Positions 28,489 to 38,625 of a stretch of DNA of 64,000 bases are shown in pieces (positions within the stretch are counted from its first letter, which is position 1; the number at the start of each line of letters is the position of its first letter). The DNA is taken from assembly GCA_902517615.1 (NCBI GenBank), contig CABYCY010000001.1, positions 108,361 to 172,360 of the forward strand. The letters run 5' to 3'. This DNA is from an uncultured Pelagibacteraceae bacterium. Lineage in GTDB: Bacteria > Pseudomonadota > Alphaproteobacteria > Pelagibacterales > Pelagibacteraceae. The translations under genes were made by a program, and so were the position numbers. Under the pieces are notes generated by a model. It worked only from the letters and a program-made list of their open reading frames with translations. It was not told the origin of the DNA and did no database searches.

Positions 28489-29300
28489 TATTTAAATTTT
28501 CTATTTACTTTGAGTGAGGTGAGATGGTTAATTGGGCCATGACCTTTTCCATATTTAGGGTTCGATTTAATTGCTGAATTTACATACTTAATTCCAAGCT
28601 CACAAGATTTCTTTACTGGTTTTCCACATGATATAAAAGTGGTAATTGCACTAGATAAAGTACAACCAGTGCCATGAGTATTTGATGTTTTGTATCGCTT
28701 ACTTTCAAAGATTTTTATATCTTTATTATTTACAAAAATATCTTTAACAATTTTATGTTTTAAGTGCCCGCCTTTAATAAGTACATTTTTGGCTCCTATT
28801 TCAATGAGTTTATTAGAAGCATAAATCATGTCCTCTTTAGTTATAATTTTTGTTTTAGTCAAAATTTCTGCTTCAGGAATATTTGGAGTAATCAGTGATA
28901 CTTTTTTAATTAACTTTAATTTAAGTAATTGAATTGCTTTACTATCTATCAATTTAGCTCCTCCTTTCGCAACCATAACTGGATCTAAGATAATTTTTTT
29001 AACTTTAATTAAATCTAAAGCCTTTAGCACCATCTTAATAACCTCCGAAGAATGGAGCATACCAATTTTAATTGCATCAGGCCTTATATCTTTACAAGTA
29101 AAAGTAATTTGATTAAAAATTTCTTTTGGGTTAATTCCAACAATTGACTTTACGCCTGTAGTATTTTGCGTTGTAACTGCAGTTATCGCAGTCATTGCAT
29201 AAGATCCTAGAGCAGTTACAGATTTAATATCAGCTTGAATACCGGCACCACCAGATGAATCAGATCCAGCAATAATTAATATTTTTGAATTTGGTTTCAA
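28488..29300 (-). CDS. thiD: Hydroxymethylpyrimidine/phosphomethylpyrimidine kinase
   Basis: Phosphorylates HMP and HMP-P to HMP-PP for thiamin synthesis. The 270-aa ribokinase-fold product has the N-terminal [19 protein letters not shown], the middle block [10 protein letters not shown] and the C-terminal anion hole [20 protein letters not shown]11 isolates are known to need an external HMP-type pyrimidine because they lack ThiC. A kinase that activates salvaged HMP, together with the ThiE-like gene at 48.3 kb, fits that physiology. It is packed between glmM and purA. Confidence 0.94.
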   Translation of the reverse strand: MKPNSKILIIAGSDSSGGAGIQADIKSVTALGSYAMTAITAVTTQNTTGVKSIVGINPKEIFNQITFTCKDIRPDAIKIGMLHSSEVIKMVLKALDLIKVKKIILDPVMVAKGGAKLIDSKAIQLLKLKLIKKVSLITPNIPEAEILTKTKIITKEDMIYASNKLIEIGAKNVLIKGGHLKHKIVKDIFVNNKDIKIFESKRYKTSNTHGTGCTLSSAITTFISCGKPVKKSCELGIKYVNSAIKSNPKYGKGHGPINHLTSLKVNRKFK

Positions 29301-29301
29301 T

Positions 29302-30633
29302 TTATTTAATCTTTTTTGAAATAATATTTACGCATTTAGAAAGAATTAATTTATTTTCACTTTCAACCATAATTCTAATTTTTGACTCTGTGCCTGATTT
29401 TCTAACCAAAATTCTTCCATTACCTTTGATTAATTTTTCTGCTATTTTTATAGACTTCTTTACCTCCGGTTTATTAATAATATTTTTATCCTTTACGTTT
29501 ATATTTTGTAAAAATTGAGGCGTTTTTTTAAATTTATCAAAAAATTCGCTAGCCTTTTTTCCCTTCCTTAAAGCAAAAAGAGCTTCTAAAGCAACAAGTA
29601 AACCATCTCCAGTTGTTGCAAATTTACCTAAAATAATATGACCTGACTGCTCACCACCTAGATTAAATTTATATTTTTGCATTTTTTCTTTTACATATCT
29701 ATCACCAACATTTGCCCTTATAAATTTTATTCCCTCTGATTTAAAATATTTTTCCAGGCCATAATTTGACATCAATGTTCCAACTACTCCACCTTTTAAC
29801 ATTTTTTTATTTTTCCATCTTGTTGCTAGAGCGGCTATTATTTGATCTCCATCTATAATATTGCTTTTCTCATCACACATTATAATTCTGTCAGCATCTC
29901 CATCTAAAGAAATACCAATATGTGCTCTATATTTTTTTACTGCCAATCTAATTTTTTTTGGAAAAGTTGAGCCACATTTTTTATTTATATTTAAACCATT
30001 TGGATTTACACCTATTGCTATAACTTTAGCTCCAAATGATTTTAATAGTTCAGGACCAACTTTATAACCCGCACCATTAGCGCAATCAATTACAATTCTT
30101 AATCCTCTTAAATTGAACTCTTTTATAAAATTTTTTTTTAATATTTTAATATATTTTTGTGTTCCTGTTTCTAATCTTTTTACCCTTCCTAATTTTTCAG
30201 GTTGAGAAAGGTTTGTTGAAATCTTTTTATCTATAAGACCTTCAATTTTTCTTTCTATTTTATCAGACAATTTCATTCCATCAGGGCCAAACAATTTTAA
30301 GCCATTATCGTAATGAGGGTTATGAGAGGCTGTAATCATTATACCCATATTGGCCTTCATTTCTTTTGTCAGCATAGCCAAACCATTTGTTGGTAAAGGT
30401 CCTAAAGTATAAACGTCCATACCGGCGGAAGCCAAACCTGAAACTAGCGCGGGCTCAAGAGTATAACCTGACAACCTCGTATCTTTAGCAATTATTGCTG
30501 TTTGTTTTCTTTTTTTTTGAGATTTAAAATAAGTTCCACTTGCAAGTCCAAATTTAAAGAACATATCGCCATTTATATATTTACTATTAATAGCACCTCT
30601 TATTCCGTCTGTTCCAAAATATTTTTTTGTCAT
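29302..30633 (-). CDS. glmM: Phosphoglucosamine mutase
   Basis: Converts glucosamine-6-phosphate to glucosamine-1-phosphate for UDP-GlcNAc, the precursor of peptidoglycan, lipid A and the amino-sugars implied by the WbpA/WbpB-like genes at the right end. The 443-aa product opens KKYFGTDGIRGAIN. The active-site phosphoserine is in MITASHNPHYDNGLK, the Mg-binding loop is SLDGDADRIIMCDE, and the phosphate-binding loop is LVRKSGTESKIRIMVE. It is 1 nt from thiD and 18 nt from folP, where a 19-bp tandem duplication is found. Confidence 0.95.
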   Translation of the reverse strand: MTKKYFGTDGIRGAINSKYINGDMFFKFGLASGTYFKSQKKRKQTAIIAKDTRLSGYTLEPALVSGLASAGMDVYTLGPLPTNGLAMLTKEMKANMGIMITASHNPHYDNGLKLFGPDGMKLSDKIERKIEGLIDKKISTNLSQPEKLGRVKRLETGTQKYIKILKKNFIKEFNLRGLRIVIDCANGAGYKVGPELLKSFGAKVIAIGVNPNGLNINKKCGSTFPKKIRLAVKKYRAHIGISLDGDADRIIMCDEKSNIIDGDQIIAALATRWKNKKMLKGGVVGTLMSNYGLEKYFKSEGIKFIRANVGDRYVKEKMQKYKFNLGGEQSGHIILGKFATTGDGLLVALEALFALRKGKKASEFFDKFKKTPQFLQNINVKDKNIINKPEVKKSIKIAEKLIKGNGRILVRKSGTESKIRIMVESENKLILSKCVNIISKKIK

Positions 30634-30634
30634 T

Positions 30635-30672
30635 AATTATTAGTTATCTCTTTAATTATTAATTATCTCTTT
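30635..30672. repeat. 19-bp imperfect tandem duplication at the folP-glmM junction
   Basis: AATTATTAGTTATCTCTTT (30635-30653) is followed directly by AATTATTAATTATCTCTTT (30654-30672), with 18 of 19 positions identical. The second copy encodes the last codons of FolP (KEIINN and stop overlap this block), while the first forms most of the short folP-glmM gap. It looks like a local replication-slippage duplication. No function is evident. Confidence 0.7.
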
Positions 30673-31704
30673 AAAAACTTTAATTCCTTGCATTACCTCA
30701 TTTACATCATGAATTCTTAAAATCTGAATTCCTTGCATCATTAAGTATATTGAAGACGCCATAGTTCCACCAATTCTTGTATTGCTATCATTTTTCTTAG
30801 ATATGTCCTTAATAAATCTTTTTCTAGAATTTCCAACAAGTATAGGAAAACCAAGAGAATGAAAAATAGAAATACCTCTAATTAGATTCATATTATGTTT
30901 CAAATTTTTTCCAAATCCAATTCCAGGATCTAAAATAATATTATTATGTTTAATACCTTTAGATCTTATTAACTTAATCTTCTCATCAAAAAAATCATAT
31001 ATATCCAATAATTCATTTTTATATTTAGGGTTTTTCTGCATATTTTCTGGTGTCCCAACTGAATGTTGAATTACAAATGGAATTTTATACTTTTTTAAAA
31101 CACTTATTGTATTAGGATCATAATTTAATCCTGAAACATCATTAATTAACTTTACTCCTAATTTAATACCCTTTTGCATAATTTCAGATTTTCTAGTATC
31201 CAAAGATATAGGTATTTTTTTTACAACTAATTTTAAAATCTTATTAATTCTGTTCCACTCTTTTTTTTTATTCACTGACTTCGATCCTGGTCTTGTTGAT
31301 TCTCCACCAACATCTATTATATTCGCACCTTTATTAAACAAATTGATTGCATGACTTATACCTTTATTTTCTGTATTAAATTTTCCTCCATCCGAAAAAC
31401 TATCGGGTGTAAGATTTAATACACCTAATATATTTGGAATTTTTTTGAAATTAAAATTAGAAAAATTAATTTTTTTTGATTTAATTTTTTTAATATCTCT
31501 ATTTATTATTTTATTTAAATTTTTAGGTAAATATTTGACTTGATGAATAGAAATTTTTTTTTTTGATTTTCTTGTAATGATTTCAACATGGTCAAAAGAT
31601 ATTTCTTTAATCTGATTTAAAGGGATTGATTTTTTTTTACTTACAAAAATTTTTGACTGCTTGCCAAAATAGAAATTACACGCTCTTGTGTAATATCTTT
31701 CCAT
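30652..31704 (-). CDS. folP: Dihydropteroate synthase with N-terminal extension
   Basis: Joins p-aminobenzoate to hydroxymethyl-dihydropterin diphosphate in folate synthesis. The catalytic TIM barrel starts near residue 90 (ILGVLNLTPDSFSDGG) and contains NIIDVGGESTRPGS and DPGIGFGKNLKHN. About 85 residues precede it, rich in Lys/Ile, with no motif I recognise. Extensions at this position occur in other alphaproteobacterial FolP proteins. It is 6 nt from ftsH, in the ftsH-folP-glmM order also seen in E. coli. Confidence 0.93.
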   Translation of the reverse strand: MERYYTRACNFYFGKQSKIFVSKKKSIPLNQIKEISFDHVEIITRKSKKKISIHQVKYLPKNLNKIINRDIKKIKSKKINFSNFNFKKIPNILGVLNLTPDSFSDGGKFNTENKGISHAINLFNKGANIIDVGGESTRPGSKSVNKKKEWNRINKILKLVVKKIPISLDTRKSEIMQKGIKLGVKLINDVSGLNYDPNTISVLKKYKIPFVIQHSVGTPENMQKNPKYKNELLDIYDFFDEKIKLIRSKGIKHNNIILDPGIGFGKNLKHNMNLIRGISIFHSLGFPILVGNSRKRFIKDISKKNDSNTRIGGTMASSIYLMMQGIQILRIHDVNEVMQGIKVFKEIINN

Positions 31705-31710
31705 TATTTA

Positions 31711-33618
31711 TTAATGAACAATTTTTGGTTTTAAACCCATCGCACCTAAAGCTGAATCTTGGTCATCTTTTGACTCTGGACTCTCTAATATCTTATCTTT
31801 AGGGTATAAATTTTTATTAATTATATTTTCGATTTCATCTCCCGTTAAAGTTTCATAGGTTATAAGGGCTTTTGCAATTTTATGTAAATCTTCAATCTTT
31901 TCAGCTAAAATTTTCTTAGCTTGATTATACCCTTCATCAACAAGCTTTCTTATTTCCTTGTCAATTTTTTGAGCAACTTCCTCTGAAACGGATTGAGTTT
32001 GAGTCACCGATCTGCCTAAAAATACTTCCTCTTGGTTTTCTCCATATTCTACTGGTCCCATTTCTTCACTCATACCATATTTTGTTACCATTGCTCTTGC
32101 TAGCTGTGTAGCTTGGTTGATGTCTGAACCATTTCCTCCTCCAGCACCCGTTGAAATATTATCTTTTCCAAAAATTAATTCTTCAGCAACTCGACCTCCG
32201 AAGCAGACTGCCAATCTTGCTTTAAGATATTTTATTGAGTAACCATGCTTATCTCTTTCAGGTAAATTCATAACCATTCCTAGGGCTCTTCCTCTTGGAA
32301 TAATTGTTGCTTTATGTATAGGATCATAACTTGGCATATTAAACGACACTAAGGCATGACCTCCTTCATGGTATGCTGTTAATTTTTTCTCATCCTCTGT
32401 CATGACCATTGAACGTCTTTCAGCACCCATCATAACTTTATCTTTTGCCTCTTCAAATTCTAACAAAGTAACTATTCTTTTATTTTTTCTTGCCGCTAGC
32501 AAAGCTGCTTCATTAACAATATTTGCAAGATCCGCCCCGGAAAAGCCAGGTGTACCTCGAGCAATAGTTCTTAAATTTACATCTGGTGCCATTTTTATTT
32601 TTTTTACATGAACTTTTAAAATTTTTTCTCTTCCAATAATATCTGGATTCGAGACCACAACCTGTCTATCAAATCTACCGGGTCTTAATAAGGCTGGATC
32701 AAGAACATCAGGTCTATTTGTTGCGGCAATTATAATTACACCTTCATTAGTATCAAAGCCATCCATCTCAACTAATAATTGGTTTAAAGTTTGCTCTCGT
32801 TCATCGTTACCTCCACCTAAGCCTGCACCCCTGCTTCTTCCAACTGCATCAATCTCATCAATAAAAATAATGCAAGGAGAGTTTTTTTTACCTTGTTCGA
32901 ACATATCTCTTACTCTTGAAGCACCAACTCCTACAAACATTTCGACAAAATCTGAACCTGAGATAGTAAAGAAAGGAACACCCGCCTCACCAGCAATTGC
33001 TCTTGCTAACAATGTTTTTCCTGTTCCTGGCGGTCCAACAAGTAATGCGCCTCTTGGTATTTTACCACCAAGTCTACTAAATTTTTTTGGATCCTTTAAA
33101 AATTCAACAATTTCCTCAACTTCTTCTTTTGCTTCTTCTACGCCAGCAACATCATTGAAGGTAACTTTGCCTTTGAGCTCATTCATCATTTTCGCTTTTG
33201 ATTTTCCAAAGCCCATCGCTCCTCCCTTGCCACCCTGCATCTGTCTCATAAAAAAAATCCAGACGGCAATTAATAACAACATGGGAAACCATGAAAGCAA
33301 TACCCCAAATAACGAAGGCATCTTTTCTTCTAAAGGAGCGGCAGATATACTAACTCCTTTATCTGACAACTTTTGAATTAAATTTGGATCATTGGGGGCG
33401 TATGTAGAAAAAGTGTTACCATTTGAATAAACACCCTTAATATTATTACCTTGAATTTCGACTTTTAAAACTTCCCCATTATCGACGGAGTCTAAAAAAT
33501 CTGAGAATATTATTTTGTTTACTCCTCTTAAATTTGATTGAGGATTTTTAAACATGTTATATAGGCCTATAGTTAGAAAAACTATTATTCCCCACATGGC
33601 CAGATTTTTTAAATTCAT
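31711..33618 (-). CDS. ftsH: ATP-dependent zinc metalloprotease FtsH
   Basis: Membrane-bound AAA+ protease for unassembled membrane proteins and regulators such as sigma-32. The 635-aa product has two membrane segments (about 4-21 and 107-125) around a periplasmic domain. The AAA module shows Walker [14 protein letters not shown], Walker [13 protein letters not shown] and [24 protein letters not shown]; the protease site is [13 protein letters not shown] (HExxH). A TATAAT element about 20 nt upstream of the ATG may be its -10. The partner genes hflK and hflC are at the left end of the window. Confidence 0.97.
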   Translation of the reverse strand: MNLKNLAMWGIIVFLTIGLYNMFKNPQSNLRGVNKIIFSDFLDSVDNGEVLKVEIQGNNIKGVYSNGNTFSTYAPNDPNLIQKLSDKGVSISAAPLEEKMPSLFGVLLSWFPMLLLIAVWIFFMRQMQGGKGGAMGFGKSKAKMMNELKGKVTFNDVAGVEEAKEEVEEIVEFLKDPKKFSRLGGKIPRGALLVGPPGTGKTLLARAIAGEAGVPFFTISGSDFVEMFVGVGASRVRDMFEQGKKNSPCIIFIDEIDAVGRSRGAGLGGGNDEREQTLNQLLVEMDGFDTNEGVIIIAATNRPDVLDPALLRPGRFDRQVVVSNPDIIGREKILKVHVKKIKMAPDVNLRTIARGTPGFSGADLANIVNEAALLAARKNKRIVTLLEFEEAKDKVMMGAERRSMVMTEDEKKLTAYHEGGHALVSFNMPSYDPIHKATIIPRGRALGMVMNLPERDKHGYSIKYLKARLAVCFGGRVAEELIFGKDNISTGAGGGNGSDINQATQLARAMVTKYGMSEEMGPVEYGENQEEVFLGRSVTQTQSVSEEVAQKIDKEIRKLVDEGYNQAKKILAEKIEDLHKIAKALITYETLTGDEIENIINKNLYPKDKILESPESKDDQDSALGAMGLKPKIVH

Positions 33619-33636
33619 TAGGTTAAAATAAGAATT

Positions 33637-33642
33637 ATTATA
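33637..33642 (-). promoter_or_regulatory. Possible -10 element for ftsH
   Basis: On the minus strand a perfect TATAAT lies about 19 nt upstream of the ftsH ATG. A weak TTATTT sits 16 nt further upstream. No Shine-Dalgarno sequence is visible between them and the ATG. Only the -10 is convincing. Confidence 0.25.
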
Positions 33643-33681
33643 AAATTAACAAGTGACAAAATAACTTTTAATTCTTTAATT

Positions 33682-34704
33682 TTAGCGCTCTTTTAGCACA
33701 ATTACAGTTTTATTAATTTTTTCAATAACACAATTACCAAGAGTATATCTAACATTGGTTTTATAACTTAAGTTTTCTAAAATAGTTTTAATCTTTTTTC
33801 CCCTAACAAAGAAATGCTTATTTCCTATCAATTTTAGAATTTCTGAAAAGGATCTAAACAAAACCTCTTCAGGATAATTAAAAAATTCCTCATTCAAAAT
33901 TGCTTTATTTTTTAAAATAATCGAATTTTCTTTTAAATTTTTTTCATAAAAAAATTTAATTGCATTATTCGCATGTTTTAAGTTTTTGATTGTTAATTTA
34001 AATTTTTTATTATCCAATCCTTCTGTTTCAAGTTTAGCTATTAAATTACGAACTCTAACTCTAGTAAAATTTTCATCATTGTTAGAGGGATCTTTGACAT
34101 ATGTGTTAAATACTTTTTTAGCAACATAAATTAAATCTTTCTTTTCTAAATGTATCAAAGGTCTTATTATATTAACTTTATGGATTACTGACTTTTTATC
34201 AAAAGATACCATTCCATTTAAACCACTACCTCTTAAAAATCTTATAAAAAAATTTTCAAAAACATCATTTATATGGTGACCCAATAAAATATTATTAATT
34301 TTCAACTTTTTAGTTTGTTCAATTAAAAGTTTATATCGCTTCTGCCTTGCAAGAGACTGAATATTGCTAGATGGTTTTTTCCCTATCCATTTTAAAATAT
34401 TTAAATCAATAGAAAAGTTTTTTAAAAGATCTTTTACAAACAAGGCTTCTGTTGAAGAATTATTTCTTAACTTGTGATCAACAATAAAATATTTTACTTT
34501 CAAAGACTTTTTGATTGAATAAATCTTCGAGAAAAATGCTAATGCAAGGCTGTCAGGTCCTCCAGACACAGCCACAATAAAGTTTTTATTTAAATTTAAA
34601 CTACTTTCAAAATTATTATAAATTTTTAAAATTCGCCTATCGTTTAATTTTTTAAATAAAAACTTACGAGTCTTGCTTGACACACTCAAATTTTTTAGAC
34701 TCAT
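33682..34704 (-). CDS. tilS: tRNA(Ile)-lysidine synthase
   Basis: Modifies C34 of tRNA-Ile(CAU) to lysidine so it reads AUA, important in a genome that clearly uses many AUA codons. The 340-aa product has the PP-loop AVSGGPDSLALAFF and the downstream LGHHINDVFENFFIRFLRGSGLNGM. It is shorter than E. coli TilS, with the C-terminal domains reduced. It overlaps the cpoB gene by 41 nt in a different frame. An internal Met would reduce the overlap, so the start is not certain. Confidence 0.92.
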   Translation of the reverse strand: MSLKNLSVSSKTRKFLFKKLNDRRILKIYNNFESSLNLNKNFIVAVSGGPDSLALAFFSKIYSIKKSLKVKYFIVDHKLRNNSSTEALFVKDLLKNFSIDLNILKWIGKKPSSNIQSLARQKRYKLLIEQTKKLKINNILLGHHINDVFENFFIRFLRGSGLNGMVSFDKKSVIHKVNIIRPLIHLEKKDLIYVAKKVFNTYVKDPSNNDENFTRVRVRNLIAKLETEGLDNKKFKLTIKNLKHANNAIKFFYEKNLKENSIILKNKAILNEEFFNYPEEVLFRSFSEILKLIGNKHFFVRGKKIKTILENLSYKTNVRYTLGNCVIEKINKTVIVLKER

Positions 34705-35668
34705 ATTTTGCTTTTTGTATCACAGACTGATTTGCGTTAGGATACTGCAACTCAACACCATTTATCATTTTACATCCCTGATCTTTTTCTCCTATCTGAA
34801 CCATTGAAACTCCAAGTTTTAATAAATTTATTGGAGCTTTTTTGCCTTTTGGATATTTTTGATATCCCTCGAGATATGCTGAAGCTGCATCAGTATATAA
34901 TTGTCTTATTCTAAATGTTTCGGCATACCAATATTGTGCACTGCCAGCCAATTCATGTTCAGAATTTGATAGAACAAATTCTCTAAAAGCTCTTTCTGCT
35001 GTTCCATAATCTCCTACTTTCAAAAAACTTGTTGCAAATTCATATTGTTCTTTTGGAGACATATCTGTTGGTAAAAGTTTATCTTCAGATTGAAAAGTTT
35101 CTTCAACTATTGAAGCGGTAGTATCAATTGACTGAATTTGTTGATTGGCTTCTGAAGTTTCTAAATCTTTATAAGAAATTGTACCAAGATCTTGTGGTTG
35201 TGAACTTCCAGGTAAAATTTTTTTTTCAATTTTAGGAGCGCTACTTAGTTTATTGTCGCTTTTGATGGTATTAATAGAATCAAGATTGTTTTCTATGTCT
35301 TCTAATCTTATTTGATTATCAGATTGTAATTTTGAAACTCTATTTGACAACTTATCAAGCTTGAAATTTATCTCCTCAAATTTATTTGTAAGTTCTCTAA
35401 ATTGTTCTTCAACCTCAGACAACTTTAATAAATGTCTTGTTAAAACATCCTCTGAATTAGGATCAAATTCAGTATCTGATTTGTTTTTTGTGTTTTTTTC
35501 AATTTCAATTGACCCAGAGTAAACAGCTCTCTCTAATGTTTTTAAGTCATTCTTAATAATGTCTAAAATTTCATAAATATTATGATTATCTGCTTTAGAT
35601 GTATTCAAAAAAAGTAGATTTAATAAAATAAATAATTTAAAAGATTTTGATCGAAACAATAGCCTCAT
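34664..35668 (-). CDS. cpoB: Cell division coordinator CpoB (YbgF), Tol-associated TPR protein
   Basis: Periplasmic partner of Tol-Pal that coordinates septal peptidoglycan synthesis and outer-membrane constriction. The 334-aa product has a signal peptide (about 1-26), a coiled-coil N-terminal region (about 70-140, HLLKLSEVEEQFRELTNKFEEINFKLDKL), a low-complexity linker and C-terminal TPR repeats beginning SPKEQYEFATSFLKVGDYGTAERAFREF. It follows pal after a strong terminator hairpin, so its expression may be partly uncoupled from tolQRAB-pal. Confidence 0.92.
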   Translation of the reverse strand: MRLLFRSKSFKLFILLNLLFLNTSKADNHNIYEILDIIKNDLKTLERAVYSGSIEIEKNTKNKSDTEFDPNSEDVLTRHLLKLSEVEEQFRELTNKFEEINFKLDKLSNRVSKLQSDNQIRLEDIENNLDSINTIKSDNKLSSAPKIEKKILPGSSQPQDLGTISYKDLETSEANQQIQSIDTTASIVEETFQSEDKLLPTDMSPKEQYEFATSFLKVGDYGTAERAFREFVLSNSEHELAGSAQYWYAETFRIRQLYTDAASAYLEGYQKYPKGKKAPINLLKLGVSMVQIGEKDQGCKMINGVELQYPNANQSVIQKAKYESKKFECVKQDS

Positions 35669-35702
35669 TTAAATCATATATGATGATAAAAATGGCAAAA
35701 AA

Positions 35703-35734
35703 AAGACCCTATACGTTTTAACGTGTAGGGTCTT
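35703..35734 (-). terminator. Intrinsic terminator after pal
   Basis: Minus-strand AAGACCCTACACG...CGTATAGGGTCTT forms a stem of about 13-15 bp with one G-U pair and a small loop. It is followed on the minus strand by TTTTTTTT. It lies 14 nt past the pal stop and 34 nt before the cpoB start. This is the clearest Rho-independent terminator in the window. Confidence 0.85.
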
Positions 35735-35747
35735 AAATTTATAATTT

Positions 35748-36296
35748 TTAATTTGCTTTAACAGTTACAGATCTTCTGTTTTTTGACCAAGCTAATGGAT
35801 TAGATCCAGAGTCTACTGGTCTCTCTTTACCATAACTTATTACTGTAATTCTGTCAGAAGAAATTCCATAGGTCATCAAGTAATCTTTAGCAGAGTTAGC
35901 TCTTCTTTCACCAAGTGCTAAGTTATATTCTCTTGTGCCTCTTTCATCAGCATGACCTTCCAATACAATTGTTATATTCGAGTTTTCTCTAAGCCATGCA
36001 GCTTGGGCTCTTAAAGTTTCTCTTGATGCAGTTGTAAGGATTGACTCATTTGTAGCAAAGAACACTCTATCAGCAACACCGTCAGCTAAATATTTTACGC
36101 TATCTGTTCCAACATAAACATCTCCTTGCATTTGACCTGCAATTTTTTCAATTTTAGTTACTTCCTCTTTTTTAGGCTCTTCTTTTTTGGGAGCCTCTTT
36201 AGTAGTAGATACTTCTTTTTTAGTTGCACATGCAGTTAAAATTATTCCCGCAGAAATCACTAAAAGTGTATTCTTAAAAATTTTGTTTAATTTCAT
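35748..36296 (-). CDS. pal: Peptidoglycan-associated lipoprotein Pal
   Basis: Outer-membrane lipoprotein that binds peptidoglycan and TolB. The 182-aa product has a signal peptide with lipobox LTAC (Cys about residue 23), a Lys/Glu-rich linker (KEAPKKEEPKKEEV) and an OmpA-like domain with VLEGHADERGTREYNLALGERRA. A strong AGGAG ribosome-binding site lies 7-8 nt before the ATG (GCAAGGAGCGAATTA), one of the few good ones in the window, fitting an abundant protein. A strong terminator follows it. Confidence 0.95.
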   Translation of the reverse strand: MKLNKIFKNTLLVISAGIILTACATKKEVSTTKEAPKKEEPKKEEVTKIEKIAGQMQGDVYVGTDSVKYLADGVADRVFFATNESILTTASRETLRAQAAWLRENSNITIVLEGHADERGTREYNLALGERRANSAKDYLMTYGISSDRITVISYGKERPVDSGSNPLAWSKNRRSVTVKAN

Positions 36297-36404
36297 TAAT
36301 TCGCTCCTTGCTGCTTATTTCAATTTCTCACTTTTTCACAACTAATTAGATGTTTCAAGCCTAAAAATCAAGAAATTTTACCATATACAAAGGTTAAATA
36401 CATA

Positions 36405-37745
36405 TTAATTACTTAACAAAGATGACCATGATGGGTCTGATGCATCAGTTTCAGTCTTAATTAATCTTTCATTATAACCAGTAAGATCAATAGACCATAA
36501 TTTTGCAGAAAACCCTTCACCTTTAGAGTTAGTTTTTGTCTCTCTATAAAATATTAGAACCCTCCCATTTGGCGACCAAGATGGTGCCTCCTGATAATAA
36601 TTTTCAGTTAATAATCTCTCTCCTTTACCATCTGTTCTCATAACTCCAATATAAAATTTCCCTTTATGCAATTTGGTAAATGCAATCAAATCTCCTCTAG
36701 GTGACCAAACTGGGGTCCCATATAAACCATTTCCAAAAGAAATTCTTCTAACATTACTTCCATCACTCCTCATAACATAAATTTGTTGATAACCACTTCT
36801 GTCTGAATTAAATGTGATGTATTTCCCATCTGGAGAATAAGATGGAGAAGTGTCGATTGATGGATGATTTGTAATTCTTTCAACTAAACGATTTTCTAAA
36901 TTCATTGTGTAAATGTCTGATTTACCATCTTTTGCAAAACTCATGATTATTTTTTTACCATCAGGTGAAAATCTTGGCGCAAATGTCATGCCTGGGAAAT
37001 CCCCAACTACTTCTTGGGTGCCCGTTTCAATATCTAAAAGATAAACCCTTGGCATATTTTTAAAATAAGATAAGTAAGTGACCATCTGACTTGTTGGATT
37101 AAAACGAGGAGTAAGAACTAGTTCATTTCCAAGAGTTAAAAACTTGTTGTTAGCACCATCCTGGTCCATTATTGCTAATTTTTTAATTCTTAATGTTTTA
37201 GGACCTTCTTCTGCAACATAAATAATTCTAGTATCAAAATAGCCTTTTTCTCCAGTCAATCTTTCATAAACTTTATCAGATATTATATGTCCAACTCTTC
37301 TCCAATTTGTTGGCACAGTAGTAAATGCCAAAGCCATCATTTCTTTTGCCGCTAATACATCCCATAATCTAAACTCTACCCTCAATTTATCGTTAACAAA
37401 ATTTACTTTACCTGTAATTAAAGCCTGAGCTTTAATCAAATTCCAATCTTCAAATCTTGGTTTTAAATTTGCAATTTCTGGTGCTTGTAAAAATGCATTT
37501 TTATCTAATGGATTAAACAAACCAGAAGTTCTTAAATTATTTTCAACAATTAGTGATATTTCGGAACCGATATTTTCATTTTCTAAAATTTGTTCAAATT
37601 TTTTTCTTGATACTTCATCAATTGACAATGGAGAAACAGCTAATGGTAATGGATCCAAATTTCCTCTTGTAATATCAACTTCAATTAAAGCTAATGCATT
37701 AATTGGGAAAAATAAAATAATTGAAAATACAATTTTTTTTAGCAT
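36405..37745 (-). CDS. tolB: Tol-Pal system protein TolB
   Basis: Periplasmic protein linking the TolQRA motor to Pal. The 446-aa product has a signal peptide (about 1-19), an N-terminal TolB domain and a six-bladed propeller with WD-like repeats (for example [23 protein letters not shown] and [23 protein letters not shown]). It is 11 nt after tolA and 108 nt before pal. Length is normal. Confidence 0.95.
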   Translation of the reverse strand: MLKKIVFSIILFFPINALALIEVDITRGNLDPLPLAVSPLSIDEVSRKKFEQILENENIGSEISLIVENNLRTSGLFNPLDKNAFLQAPEIANLKPRFEDWNLIKAQALITGKVNFVNDKLRVEFRLWDVLAAKEMMALAFTTVPTNWRRVGHIISDKVYERLTGEKGYFDTRIIYVAEEGPKTLRIKKLAIMDQDGANNKFLTLGNELVLTPRFNPTSQMVTYLSYFKNMPRVYLLDIETGTQEVVGDFPGMTFAPRFSPDGKKIIMSFAKDGKSDIYTMNLENRLVERITNHPSIDTSPSYSPDGKYITFNSDRSGYQQIYVMRSDGSNVRRISFGNGLYGTPVWSPRGDLIAFTKLHKGKFYIGVMRTDGKGERLLTENYYQEAPSWSPNGRVLIFYRETKTNSKGEGFSAKLWSIDLTGYNERLIKTETDASDPSWSSLLSN

Positions 37746-37756
37746 ATATTTATATA

Positions 37757-38620
37757 TTAACCTCCTAACATCTCTCTTGCATCAAAATTTAGTTGTAATT
37801 CTTTCCATCTTTCATAGCCTGAGCTAGGAACTCTTAAAGGTTGACATAATCTTACTGCCCTTAGTGCACTTTCTGCTAAAACTTTGTAAAAACCTTGGCC
37901 AGGTTTATTCATTCTCGCATGGTCTAAAATTTCAGTTTTTGTCACAGATCCGTCTGGTTTAAGTTTTAGTTTTATTCTTACTAATAGATTTTCATCATAA
38001 GGTAAACCTAGAGGAATACTCCAACATCCAAATATTTGAGCTTTAAGAGCATCTTCTTCACTTAAAGTGAGTTTTGAGTTTTCAATATTTCTAACCTGGT
38101 CTTGAGTAACATCGTTATTTGTCTTTAATACTTCGGCTTTTTCCTCTTTTGACTTATCAATCAATGCGGCAATATTATTTGGATCAAATAAATCTTTTTT
38201 TTCAAACTCAGAAACTTGCTTAACTTCATCATCTACTTTTTCTGGATTTTGTTTTTTTTCTTCTTTGGTTTTTATTTTCTTAACCTCTTTTTCAGGTAGT
38301 GGGACAGCTTCAGGATTTTGTTTTTCTATATTCTTATTGATTTCCTCAGATACCACTGTTTTGGTTTTATTTTTTTTAACCTTTTTAGGAGGTGCTTGTT
38401 CAGAAACTAACTTTTTTTCTTTTTCTTTGACCTTTTCAATTATTTTTTTTGCTTTAGGTGCAAATGGAATATTCGTCTTTTCAGTTATTTGAATTAATTC
38501 AACAGATACTATGGGAGGAACATCTATTGGTTTTTTTGAGAGGAAAGGTAAGCTTAAAGCAGTCAAAACAACTAATGAAATATGTAAAGCAGAGGATATT
38601 GCAATACTACTACTTCTCAC
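37757..38620 (-). CDS. tolA: Tol-Pal system protein TolA
   Basis: Inner-membrane protein spanning the periplasm. The 287-aa product has one N-terminal membrane segment (about 5-25), a charged Lys/Glu-rich helical domain (about 50-190) and a C-terminal globular domain (about 195-287) with a TonB-like pattern ([20 protein letters not shown]). It is found by position between tolR and tolB and by architecture, since TolA sequences diverge quickly. The C-terminal Cys pair (CWSIPLG, VRLCQPL) is typical. Confidence 0.9.
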   Translation of the reverse strand: MRSSSIAISSALHISLVVLTALSLPFLSKKPIDVPPIVSVELIQITEKTNIPFAPKAKKIIEKVKEKEKKLVSEQAPPKKVKKNKTKTVVSEEINKNIEKQNPEAVPLPEKEVKKIKTKEEKKQNPEKVDDEVKQVSEFEKKDLFDPNNIAALIDKSKEEKAEVLKTNNDVTQDQVRNIENSKLTLSEEDALKAQIFGCWSIPLGLPYDENLLVRIKLKLKPDGSVTKTEILDHARMNKPGQGFYKVLAESALRAVRLCQPLRVPSSGYERWKELQLNFDAREMLGG

Positions 38621-38625
38621 TACTT

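Noticed and set aside
32870-33376. 168-aa plus-strand ORF opposite ftsH
   Set aside because: Shadow of a strongly conserved gene; its translation shows no family features.
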